The notes beneath the pieces are model-generated. The model ran no database searches. It saw only the letters and a list, made by a program, of their open reading frames with translations, and was not told where the DNA came from. From NCBI GenBank assembly GCA_903824725.1, contig CAIJXU010000093.1, positions 20,831 through 84,830 on the forward strand: a stretch of DNA of 64,000 nucleotides, in the 5' to 3' direction. Source of the stretch: an uncultured Bacteroidota bacterium (GTDB taxonomy: Bacteria; Bacteroidota; Bacteroidia; Chitinophagales; Chitinophagaceae). Positions 44,254-51,715 of the stretch are shown here, one piece after another. Made by a program: the position numbers and the translations under genes. Position 1 is the first letter of the stretch. Every line of letters begins with the position of its first letter.

Positions 44254-46596
44254 TTATTTAATTACTATCTGATCACAGTAAATAGAAATAGGTGAGCCAG
44301 AGCGAATGTGCCAGGATGGTGTTTTTAATAAACTTTCTGCGTGCACTTTGATAAATCTTGCATTGGTTTCTAAATCAAACTCTTTTTTAAAGGAGAAAGA
44401 CGAAATTAATTTCACATCCGGATTTTCAATGGGATTTGGATTGTTTGGATTGTTAACCTTGATGGCTTCGGAGTATTGTACACCATCAGACGAAAGTGAG
44501 TAAGTTACATATTTGGGCAAAGAAAACAAATGCCAATCAGGTTGTGCCTGTGGATTTAAAAAATCCATATTAATCGTGTTTATTTTATTTACTTTTCCTA
44601 AATCTATAATGAATTCCATATGCGATCCAGTATAATATACCCAATTTTGATCTGGCTCTTGCCATGATTCATAAGATGCAAAAACGCCATCGGTTAAAGC
44701 TTGAGCAGGCTTGGATTTGGGAGCCACTTGTGAAATTGGTATAATTGTCTTTTTATATGAAATTGCATTTTCTACTTCATCCATATTGGTAAAGATGCGG
44801 TGATATGCTTTTAAAAAATGTTCGGGTGTGCCACTTCGCTCTCTTAATAATTTTATTTTTTCACGTTGGCATCTATTTACAAAACTTTCCACCAATATTT
44901 TCATTTCTGGTTTAACAGCGACGACACCATTTTCTTTTTTGAAAAACATACTTCTTGCTGTATCTGTTTCGGTTCGCCCAATTTGAATGGCAGCATACAT
45001 TAATGGTAAACGAGCTGTTTGAACGCGCTGAAGTAATATTGGATTATCCGCAACTGCATTTTCAGCCTGATCAAATAAGGATTGATAAATAGGCATCATG
45101 GTTGCTGATAAATAAGTGTTCTTGGCATGAATTGGATCGCCAAAGATGCTCAATTTCATCCCACTCGCCTTTAAGGCTTCCTGCATACGATCAATATACT
45201 TTCTAATAAAAGTACCTGCAGTGCTAAAATAGCCAGTTAAAAATTCGTTCATTAATTCACTCTCATCTGTATCGGGTTGCCACATGAGTTTGGAAATTAA
45301 ATAAGATCGTAGCAAAGCCATTTCTGCTGCTGGTTCATTATTGGCTTGCATAAATAAACCCCTCACATTATTATCAGTATAAAATTTAATATTGGGTTTT
45401 ATGGTATATAAATTAGGGAAGGGGGATACAAAATTGGTAAACTGAATATTATAATCCCATATTAAAATATCTTTTGAAAGCGTGCCCCAATTGGTAAGGT
45501 CATTCGAAAAAGCTTTATCGGTAACAAAAACGGGAGCTTCTCTTGAACTTTCAATATTACATAACATAATATTGACATTGGATTCGATCTCAATATTTTT
45601 AGGGGCTTTTCTAGAATACCAATAAGCAAGTGTTGAAATTATTTTATCAGGAAAAGCTTTCGCTACTTGATTTACAAACCAAATAATGGAACCACTTGGA
45701 ACGCCGCCATATTTTTCATTGAGGGCCTTGCAATCACTACATGCACAATAACGATCATTATCATCTTGACTCACTGACCAATAAGTTGCATTAGGCTTGA
45801 GTTCTATTTTAATTCTTAAGCTCGCTATTAATACTTGAAGCACTTCGGGATTAGATAAACATAATTGGGTGCCTGGTCTTCGCACTCCGTCAATCAAAGA
45901 ATAATATTCTGGATGTGTTTTACCGTATTGCTTTGATGGCACCAAGGTATCCAAAGTGTGTACAAATAAACCCCAATCATCTCTTGTAGATAGCTTGTGC
46001 CAGTCTGAATAAGATTGTGAGGCCATTTGACTATAAGAAGTGGTGCGGTATTTTACTTTAGGATTAAAAACTTTTTCTTTTTTGGGAATACTAGCAATTG
46101 AGGTATTGGGTATAAAAGTTTCTTCCGCGCCAAATCTTTTAAAACCCAATTCATCTAATAAATCATATACCGCATATAATATCCCTCCTTTTTTACCACC
46201 AACAAGAATCAAATGATTGCCCTGTAATTTACTTATATATCCATCCTCTTCTAATTGACTAAAATCAATATTTTTTAATTTTGCAAAACGTGTCTGGCCC
46301 AAATAAATGGCAGATTTGTTTTTTGAATCCGTTTCCTCTAAAATTTCAACAGTAGAACCTGCTATCATTAATAAATTATGCTGTAATTCTTGTGCTGCCT
46401 GTTTTTCAATCGCTTTGGCTTGTTGTGGAATAATAATGACAACGGCTAAACCTTTTCCATTTAAAAGTTGAGCACCAATACCAGATGAGCTAATCCTAGC
46501 GTTGACCAAACCTGGGAAAAAGGTAAATCCTGTTGCAAGGATACTAGTGTCTTTTAAAAACTGTAGTCTTGATACATTATGATTGGGCTTTTGCAT
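44254..46596 (-). CDS. exported DUF4838 protein with C-terminal F5/8 type C-like domain
   Basis: A 780-residue protein. Residues 1-35 look like a Tat or Sec signal but keep only one Arg (SRLQFLKDTSILATG). A GH20/GH67-like N-domain follows (AKAIEKQAAQELQHNLLMIAG, GKKGGILYAVYDLLDELGFKRFG). DUF4838 spans about 190-480 with WSVSQDDNDRYCACSDCKAL (paired Cys) and SGSIIWFVNQVAKAFPDK. The last 130 residues, with GKVNKINTINMDFLNPQ, resemble a discoidin carbohydrate-binding domain. It is probably a glycoside-active enzyme of the alpha-glucuronidase/hexosaminidase clan, but catalytic acids are not identified. A striking half-site array precedes the gene. Confidence 0.82.
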   Translation of the reverse strand: MQKPNHNVSRLQFLKDTSILATGFTFFPGLVNARISSSGIGAQLLNGKGLAVVIIIPQQAKAIEKQAAQELQHNLLMIAGSTVEILEETDSKNKSAIYLGQTRFAKLKNIDFSQLEEDGYISKLQGNHLILVGGKKGGILYAVYDLLDELGFKRFGAEETFIPNTSIASIPKKEKVFNPKVKYRTTSYSQMASQSYSDWHKLSTRDDWGLFVHTLDTLVPSKQYGKTHPEYYSLIDGVRRPGTQLCLSNPEVLQVLIASLRIKIELKPNATYWSVSQDDNDRYCACSDCKALNEKYGGVPSGSIIWFVNQVAKAFPDKIISTLAYWYSRKAPKNIEIESNVNIMLCNIESSREAPVFVTDKAFSNDLTNWGTLSKDILIWDYNIQFTNFVSPFPNLYTIKPNIKFYTDNNVRGLFMQANNEPAAEMALLRSYLISKLMWQPDTDESELMNEFLTGYFSTAGTFIRKYIDRMQEALKASGMKLSIFGDPIHAKNTYLSATMMPIYQSLFDQAENAVADNPILLQRVQTARLPLMYAAIQIGRTETDTARSMFFKKENGVVAVKPEMKILVESFVNRCQREKIKLLRERSGTPEHFLKAYHRIFTNMDEVENAISYKKTIIPISQVAPKSKPAQALTDGVFASYESWQEPDQNWVYYTGSHMEFIIDLGKVNKINTINMDFLNPQAQPDWHLFSLPKYVTYSLSSDGVQYSEAIKVNNPNNPNPIENPDVKLISSFSFKKEFDLETNARFIKVHAESLLKTPSWHIRSGSPISIYCDQIVIK

Positions 46597-46606
46597 GGAA
46601 TATTCT

Positions 46607-46668
46607 TTTAGATGAAATGGGGGTCATCTAAATTTAAACAATGTTTTAGATATTTTAAAAACATCTAA
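46607..46668. promoter_or_regulatory. alternating TTTAGAT/ATCTAAA operator-like array
   Basis: Four half-sites alternate: TTTAGAT (46607-46613), ATCTAAA (46626-46632), TTTAGAT (46645-46651) and ATCTAA (46663-46668), with start-to-start spacing 19, 19 and 18. The first pair extends to 9-bp arms. The array lies 11 to 72 nt upstream of the DUF4838 start codon and probably binds a regulator. Confidence 0.6.
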
Positions 46669-46744
46669 CAGCAACTGGTCGATGTTAAAATTATAAGTTG
46701 GTTAAAAATTTAATTTTTTAAACCTGGGAATTATCCAAACCAAA

Positions 46745-46770
46745 AAGCCCCCAACTTTCGTTGAGGGCTT
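46745..46770 (-). terminator. terminator of the tRNA-Phe transcript
   Basis: On the minus strand, an 11-bp stem with a GAAA tetraloop is followed by TTTTT, starting 2 nt beyond the tRNA 3' end. Confidence 0.88.
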
Positions 46771-46771
46771 G

Positions 46772-46844
46772 TGGCACCACCCGGGCTCGAACCGGGGACA
46801 CAAGGATTTTCAGTCCTTTGCTCTACCAACTGAGCTACAGCGCC
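46772..46844 (-). tRNA. tRNA-Phe (anticodon GAA)
   Basis: The 73-nt minus-strand sequence folds as a cloverleaf: acceptor GGCGCTG with TGGTGCC plus discriminator A, D-arm TAGCTCAGTTGGTAGAGC, anticodon loop CTGAAAA with anticodon GAA, and T-arm CCCGGTTCGAGCCCGGG. CCA is not encoded. The acceptor stem has some G-U pairs. The gene has its own canonical promoter and terminator and lies 104 bases downstream of asnS. Confidence 0.97.
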
Positions 46845-46889
46845 ATTGGTTTTTACATCCATCCCTTTCGTTTTTCAACGATCGGGTCG

Positions 46890-46920
46890 CAAATATAGGT
46901 AGGGAATCTTATAATTCAAA
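46890..46920 (-). promoter_or_regulatory. tRNA-Phe promoter (TTTG-N19-TAnnTTTG)
   Basis: On the minus strand TTTG (46917-46920) and TATATTTG (46890-46897) are exactly 19 nt apart, the best sigma-ABfr-type promoter in the window. Transcription would start near 46883, about 39 nt before the tRNA. Confidence 0.8.
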
Positions 46921-46948
46921 AAACCGCACCTATATAATAGCTAATATA

Positions 46949-48397
46949 TTAGTACTCACAGTTTTTGGGGGTTCTCGCAAAAGGAATTACATCCCTTATA
47001 TTGGTCATTCCTGTTACAAACTGTATCATTCTTTCAAAGCCTAAACCAAAGCCGGCATGCGGTACGGTCCCAAATCTTCTAGTGTCAAGGTAGTAGCTCA
47101 TATCATCTAATGGTATGTGCATGGCTTTCATTCTTGCCTCTAATTTATCTAGTCTTTCCTCTCTTTGTGATCCACCTACAATCTCTCCAATACCTGGCGC
47201 TAGTATATCCATCGCCGCTACGGTTTCTCTACCTGGTTCACAGCCATCATTCATTCGCATATAAAATGCTTTTATGGCGGCTGGATACCCGGTTACAATC
47301 ACCGGCTTTTTAAAATGTTGTTCCACTAAATATCTTTCGTGTTCGCTTTGTAAATCAATACCCCACTTTACTTCGTATTGGAATTTCTTTTTCTTATAGT
47401 GAGGACTATTTAACAAAATATCAATTGCTTCAGTATAAGTAATACGCTCAAAATTATTACTTAAAACAATTTCTAATTTTTCTTTTAATCCAAAGCCACT
47501 TCTTTTTTCAGTGGGCAATTGTTTTTCCTCTTCTGCTAATCTTGCATCTAAAAAATCTATATCATCAGCATTATTTTTTAGTACATAGTTTATTAAATAT
47601 TTTATAAAATCTTCAGCAAGATTCATGTTGTCTTCAATATCATGAAAAGCCATTTCTGGTTCTATCATCCAAAATTCTGCTAAGTGTCTTGTCGTGTTTG
47701 AGTTCTCCGCACGAAAGGTGGGACCAAAAGTATAGATCTCTGAAAACGCCATGGCGCCTAGCTCTCCTTCTAATTGACCGCTCACGGTTAAGTTGGTTCC
47801 CTTCCCAAAAAAATCTTGTGTATAATCTATTTCTCCTTTTTCATTTTTAGGGGCGCCTTCTAGTGGAAGTGTGGTTACTCTAAACATTTCACCTGCACCT
47901 TCTGCATCAGAACTTGTAATAATGGGTGTATGTAAATAGACGAAACCACGATCATTATAAAATTGATGTACTGCGAAGGCAAGTGAATGTCTAATTCTAA
48001 AAACCGATCCAAATGTATTGGTACGAAAACGCAAATGCGCTTTCTCTCTTAAAAATTCTAAAGAATGTTTTTTAGGTTGTAATGGAAACTTTTCTGCATC
48101 GCTGTCTCCTAAAATTTCAATCTTGCTTGCTTTTACCTCAACACTTTGTCCCTTACCTAAGCTTTCAACCACCGTTCCATTTACTTTTAAAGAGGCGCCT
48201 GTGGTAATTCGTTTTAAAACGGCTTCATCAAATTCACCTAAGGAGGCAACGATTTGAATATTAGCATTGGTACTCCCGTCGTTAAGTGCTATAAATTGAT
48301 TATTTCTAAAAGTACGCACCCATCCCATGACCACGACTTCGGTACCTGTCGCAGTACCTGATAACAATTGCTTTACTTTAATTCGTTGATTGAACAT
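46949..48397 (-). CDS. asnS: asparagine--tRNA ligase
   Basis: A 482-residue class IIb aminoacyl-tRNA synthetase. The N-terminal OB fold (about 5-110; [20 protein letters not shown]) binds the anticodon. The catalytic part shows motif 2 in [21 protein letters not shown] and motif 3 in [15 protein letters not shown]. It charges tRNA-Asn with asparagine. A TTG seven codons upstream lies inside the promoter; ATG 48397 starts at [12 protein letters not shown], as in homologues. It is transcribed divergently from rho and toward tRNA-Phe. Confidence 0.96.
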   Translation of the reverse strand: MFNQRIKVKQLLSGTATGTEVVVMGWVRTFRNNQFIALNDGSTNANIQIVASLGEFDEAVLKRITTGASLKVNGTVVESLGKGQSVEVKASKIEILGDSDAEKFPLQPKKHSLEFLREKAHLRFRTNTFGSVFRIRHSLAFAVHQFYNDRGFVYLHTPIITSSDAEGAGEMFRVTTLPLEGAPKNEKGEIDYTQDFFGKGTNLTVSGQLEGELGAMAFSEIYTFGPTFRAENSNTTRHLAEFWMIEPEMAFHDIEDNMNLAEDFIKYLINYVLKNNADDIDFLDARLAEEEKQLPTEKRSGFGLKEKLEIVLSNNFERITYTEAIDILLNSPHYKKKKFQYEVKWGIDLQSEHERYLVEQHFKKPVIVTGYPAAIKAFYMRMNDGCEPGRETVAAMDILAPGIGEIVGGSQREERLDKLEARMKAMHIPLDDMSYYLDTRRFGTVPHAGFGLGFERMIQFVTGMTNIRDVIPFARTPKNCEY

Positions 48398-48415
48398 ATT
48401 TGTGTTTTCGAATGG

Positions 48416-48423
48416 CAAAGATA
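48416..48423 (-). promoter_or_regulatory. -7 box of asnS
   Basis: TATCTTTG on the minus strand, an exact TAnnTTTG match, 18 nt from the asnS ATG. A TTTG lies 15 nt further upstream, closer than usual. Confidence 0.6.
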
Positions 48424-48474
48424 ATCCGTTTCAATGGCCAAACAGCCCGTTTTAGACATAAAAACCCCTAAAAA

Positions 48475-48506
48475 TTGTTTTTTTGTTAAAAATCTGCTTA
48501 ACATTG
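48475..48506 (+). promoter_or_regulatory. tentative rho promoter
   Basis: TTG (48475-48477), 21 nt, TAACATTG (48499-48506; 7 of 8 to TAnnTTTG). It would give a rho leader of about 150 nt. Confidence 0.35.
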
Positions 48507-48575
48507 CAGTAGCAAAGAGCCAAAGGATTCATTTATTGTTGATGGCTTGCTACCCAAATTTCCCTTATTCAACTT

Positions 48576-48599
48576 TCGGTCTCATATTATTCCGACCGA
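48576..48599 (+). promoter_or_regulatory. hairpin in the rho leader
   Basis: TCGGTC (48576-48581) pairs with GACCGA (48594-48599) around a 12-base loop, 67 nt before the rho GTG start. Rho is autoregulated through its leader in several bacteria, so this may be a control structure; evidence is only the dyad. Confidence 0.35.
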
Positions 48600-48666
48600 C
48601 ATTTCAAAAAAGTTCTCAAATCACGCTATCTCTTGATTCGATTTTTAAATAAACCATAGTTACACA

Positions 48667-50163
48667 GTGCAAGAAAAAGACGACAAACCAAAAAGGGGGC
48701 GTAAGCCTATTGCGGCTGCCCCGGCCAAAAAAGCGACTTCGGCTACGGCTTCTGAAAAGAAACCTGCTCTTAAAAAAGCAGCTCCAGCCAAAAAAGCAGA
48801 GCCAGTCAATAACAATTCTGAAGATGACAAAGCCTCCAAAATTGCTCAAGCATTATTTGGGGACGAAAGCAGTGCAAGCTCGGGTGCCGAAAATCAGCCA
48901 GCAACACCCGCCGAGAATTCAAATCAATCAGGACCTGTTGAATCAAACAACCCAAATGGTGCTGCTCCCAATAATGCGCCAGGTGGACCAACGCACCCTG
49001 CACAACGCTACCCTCAACCCAAAAAAGAGCCCGTTTTTAATGTGGAATTTGATGGCGTGATAGAATCTGAAGGTGTATTAGAAATTATGCCAGACAACTT
49101 TGGCTTTCTTAGATCCTCCGATTACAATTATTTATCTTCCCCTGATGACGTATATGTTTCCCCCTCTCAAATAAAATTATTTGGATTAAAGGTGGGCGAT
49201 ACGGTACATGGAACAGTTCGTGTTCCACGTGAGGGTGAAAAATATTTTGCATTAACAAAAGTGCATCAAGTCAATGGAAAAAATCCAGATGAAATTCGCG
49301 ATCGTATTCCTTTTGATTATCTAACCCCTATTTTTCCTTATCAAAAATTAAATTTATATACATCGGCTAGTAATTACAGCACGCGTATTATGGATTTATT
49401 TACTCCTATTGGTAAAGGACAAAGAGGATTGATTGTGGCGCAACCTAAAGTGGGTAAAACCATGTTATTAAAGGAAGTGGCCAACGCTATTGCAGCTAAT
49501 CATCCAGAATGTTATTTGATTATTTTATTAATAGATGAAAGACCAGAGGAGGTAACCGATGTAGAGCGCTCTGTAAAGGGTGAGGTGATCGCAAGTACTT
49601 TTGATGAACCAGCTGAGAAGCATGTTAAAGTTTCGTCAGTGGCTTTACAAAAAGCAAAACGCTTGGTAGAGTGTGGTCACGATGTGGTTATTTTATTAGA
49701 TTCCATCACGCGTTTAGCACGAGCACACAATACAGTAGCACCCAGCTCTGGTAAAGTGTTATCGGGTGGTGTGGAAGCCACAGCCCTACTTCGTCCTAAA
49801 CAATTTTTTGGTGCAGCACGTAAAATTGAAAATGGCGGATCACTTACCATATTAGCTACCGCATTAATTGAAACAGGATCTAAAATGGACGAGGTTATTT
49901 TTGAAGAGTTTAAGGGAACAGGTAATATGGAATTAGTATTGGATCGTCGTTTAGCAAATAAACGTATTTTCCCTGCGATAGATTTAGTTGGATCAAGCAC
50001 GCGTCGTGATGATTTATTATTAGATAAAGAAGTTTTAGGAAGAATGAATATTCTTAGATTATTTATCAATGATATGAATAACGATGAGGCAATGAATGAA
50101 TTATTAAAAAGAATGCGAGGCACCAAGGATAACGAAGAATTCCTTGCCAGCATGAACAGATAA
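48667..50163 (+). CDS. rho: transcription termination factor Rho
   Basis: A 498-residue RNA-dependent hexameric ATPase. The cold-shock-like RNA-binding domain is at about 125-200 ([21 protein letters not shown]). The ATPase has Walker A QPKVGKT near 259-265 and Walker [17 protein letters not shown] near 340. Residues 1-120 are low-complexity, rich in Lys, Ala, Pro and Asn ([13 protein letters not shown] repeats), and no Rho_N helical domain is visible. The start is GTG at 48667: the frame has a TAA at 48646-48648 and no ATG between, so the protein cannot extend further. It is divergent from asnS and ends at a strong terminator. Confidence 0.95.
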   Translation: MQEKDDKPKRGRKPIAAAPAKKATSATASEKKPALKKAAPAKKAEPVNNNSEDDKASKIAQALFGDESSASSGAENQPATPAENSNQSGPVESNNPNGAAPNNAPGGPTHPAQRYPQPKKEPVFNVEFDGVIESEGVLEIMPDNFGFLRSSDYNYLSSPDDVYVSPSQIKLFGLKVGDTVHGTVRVPREGEKYFALTKVHQVNGKNPDEIRDRIPFDYLTPIFPYQKLNLYTSASNYSTRIMDLFTPIGKGQRGLIVAQPKVGKTMLLKEVANAIAANHPECYLIILLIDERPEEVTDVERSVKGEVIASTFDEPAEKHVKVSSVALQKAKRLVECGHDVVILLDSITRLARAHNTVAPSSGKVLSGGVEATALLRPKQFFGAARKIENGGSLTILATALIETGSKMDEVIFEEFKGTGNMELVLDRRLANKRIFPAIDLVGSSTRRDDLLLDKEVLGRMNILRLFINDMNNDEAMNELLKRMRGTKDNEEFLASMNR

Positions 50164-50165
50164 AT

Positions 50166-50199
50166 AAAAAGGCCCTTAATAAAATTTAAGGGCCTTTTT
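50166..50199. terminator. bidirectional terminator between rho and nadD
   Basis: GGCCCTTAA (50171-50179) pairs with TTAAGGGCC (50186-50194), flanked by A and T runs, so it can end both convergent genes. Confidence 0.93.
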
Positions 50200-50204
50200 A
50201 TTTT

Positions 50205-50786
50205 TTAAGCGCCTTCTTCTTTAAAGTAATTGCTTTTCTCAATTTCATCTCGCACTTTTTCTGGCACTAAATAACGAATGGTAATTCCTTCCTTTCTATT
50301 ATTTCTAATAAGTGTTGCAGATAATTTTAATAAAGGGGCATCTAAAATAGTAACGCTTGCGCCATAATCATTAGTGATATCAAAACCATCACGACGATAT
50401 ACAATGAACTTATAATTTTTTACAAGTGCTTCGAAGTTTTTCCACTTGGGTAAATTTTGAAAACTATCAGCACCCATGATCACCGAAAATTCATGTTGCG
50501 GATATTTTTCTTGTAAATAAGTAAGTGTGTCAATGGTATAAGAAGGTTTGGGTAGCGAGAATTCAATATCAGATACTTTTAATTGTGTATCATCTTCGAT
50601 GGCTAATTTCGCTAAATGTAGGCGGTCATATTCGTTTAATAAACTTCCCTGGGGCTTCAATGGATTTTGGGGCGACACTACTAACCACACCTGTTTCAGG
50701 TCTGAATGATTGGCTACAAAACTCGCCACCATCAAGTGGCCGTTGTGTATGGGATTAAATGAACCAAAAAACAAACCTATCTTCAT
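50205..50786 (-). CDS. nadD: nicotinate-nucleotide adenylyltransferase
   Basis: A 193-residue nucleotidyltransferase of NAD synthesis, joining nicotinate mononucleotide and ATP to deamido-NAD. The (T/H)xGH site lies in GSFNPIHNGHL near residues 8-18, and the C-terminal SATLIRN matches the ISSTxIR phosphate-binding motif. Length is usual. It lies 27 nt downstream of feoA on the same strand, so the two may share a transcript. Confidence 0.94.
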   Translation of the reverse strand: MKIGLFFGSFNPIHNGHLMVASFVANHSDLKQVWLVVSPQNPLKPQGSLLNEYDRLHLAKLAIEDDTQLKVSDIEFSLPKPSYTIDTLTYLQEKYPQHEFSVIMGADSFQNLPKWKNFEALVKNYKFIVYRRDGFDITNDYGASVTILDAPLLKLSATLIRNNRKEGITIRYLVPEKVRDEIEKSNYFKEEGA

Positions 50787-50813
50787 TTTAGTAATTAATT
50801 GATTATCAATTGT

Positions 50814-51044
50814 TTATGCAGATTTAGGGGCAATGAAAATACTATCTGCTTCGTTCATTCTTAAGCTGAGTAAATAACCAGCTACCGAAATTGAAATAGG
50901 ATCACCGAGGGGTGCAATTTGCTCCACCGTGATTAACTCTCCTGGTATACAACCCATTTCCATTAACTTCAAAAAGATATCATCGTTTTCAAAAGAATGA
51001 ATAATGCCCGACTCCCCCATTTTTAATTCAGATAGTTTCCTCAT
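50814..51044 (-). CDS. feoA: FeoA-family protein
   Basis: A 76-residue SH3-like protein. The pattern MRKLSELKMGESGIIHSF, LMEMGCIPGELITVEQIAPLGDPISISVAGYLLSLRMNEAD is that of FeoA, which supports FeoB-driven ferrous iron uptake in the cytoplasm. No feoB lies in the window; on this strand the neighbour is nadD. It could also be a stand-alone FeoA domain with another role. Confidence 0.88.
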   Translation of the reverse strand: MRKLSELKMGESGIIHSFENDDIFLKLMEMGCIPGELITVEQIAPLGDPISISVAGYLLSLRMNEADSIFIAPKSA

Positions 51045-51054
51045 AATAATATTA

Positions 51055-51062
51055 CAAAGATA
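51055..51062 (-). promoter_or_regulatory. -7 box of feoA
   Basis: TATCTTTG on the minus strand, an exact TAnnTTTG match, 10 nt from the feoA ATG. If used, the leader would be only a few bases long. Confidence 0.45.
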
Positions 51063-51117
51063 GTTGTTGGATTACAGAAATAGTTACGAAATTTGGAGCA
51101 TTGAATAACAATCTATT

Positions 51118-51555
51118 ATGAGCAAGACCATCTCTTTTAATAAAGCGGATAAAAACCTGACCCTAGGTAATCGAGTGGCGCTAAGGACCTTCATTGAAAA
51201 GCAATTCAAGAAGCAAGGTAAAGAGATACAATCATTGCAATATGTTTTTTGCTCCGATCAGTATTTATTGAATATTAATAAAACCTTCCTAAATCACGAT
51301 TATTACACAGATATTATAAGTTTTGATTTGTCCGAAACAAAGGCTGTCCTAATTGGTGAGGTTTATATAAGTGTGGATCGAGTAAAGGACAACTCAATTA
51401 CCCATCAAACTGCCTTCACCGAAGAAATTCTTAGGGTTATTTTTCATGGCGCCCTCCATTTTTGTGGTTTTAAGGATAAAAAGCCGGCCGACGCCAAAGA
51501 AATGCGTGCTCAGGAGAATAAATGGTTAAAGTCCTATCTAAAATCCATTTCCTAA
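51118..51555 (+). CDS. ybeY: endoribonuclease YbeY (rRNA maturation)
   Basis: A 145-residue metal-dependent RNase for 16S rRNA 3' maturation and ribosome quality control. The motif region is IFHGALHFCGFKDKK. Compared with the common HGxLHLxGYDH, the first two His are kept but the third zinc-ligand position is Asp/Lys. This seems common in Bacteroidota as far as I recall, so it need not mean loss of function. The middle strand TDIISFDLSE matches the family. It lies upstream of mnmG, with the parS-like sites between them. Confidence 0.9.
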   Translation: MSKTISFNKADKNLTLGNRVALRTFIEKQFKKQGKEIQSLQYVFCSDQYLLNINKTFLNHDYYTDIISFDLSETKAVLIGEVYISVDRVKDNSITHQTAFTEEILRVIFHGALHFCGFKDKKPADAKEMRAQENKWLKSYLKSIS

Positions 51556-51575
51556 TTCCAAGTGCCGCTCAAATA

Positions 51576-51591
51576 TGTTCCACATGGAACA
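51576..51591. promoter_or_regulatory. parS-like site 1
   Basis: TGTTCCACATGGAACA has 7-bp arms around a CA centre. It differs at one base from the Pseudomonas-type parS TGTTCCACGTGGAACA and at three from the Bacillus site. It lies between ybeY and mnmG, a usual origin-proximal position for ParB-binding sites. Confidence 0.62.
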
Positions 51592-51623
51592 TGTGATTAA
51601 ATTTCTAAATTATCGAATCAAAA

Positions 51624-51639
51624 GGTTCCACATGGAACA
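51624..51639. promoter_or_regulatory. parS-like site 2
   Basis: GGTTCCACATGGAACA repeats site 1 with only the first base changed, 48 bp away centre to centre and 77 bases before the mnmG start. Two near-identical copies argue against chance. Confidence 0.62.
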
Positions 51640-51715
51640 TCTCTGCGAATTAGTACTTTTTTACTATTAAATGAATTGCTTGGTATTCAATACAGGCTTA
51701 TCTTTACACACTTAT

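Noticed and set aside
46769..47044. Plus-strand open frame of 91 codons across the tRNA region
   Set aside because: It runs antisense through tRNA-Phe, its promoter and the asnS end, and its product has no family features.
48434..48652. Open frame of 72 codons between asnS and rho
   Set aside because: Composition is like non-coding DNA and no Rho_N or other domain is visible. It overlaps the proposed rho leader.
49221..49231. TGTTCCACGTG inside rho, resembling a parS half
   Set aside because: Only the first 11 of 16 bases match, the second arm is absent, and the codons encode a conserved Rho segment.
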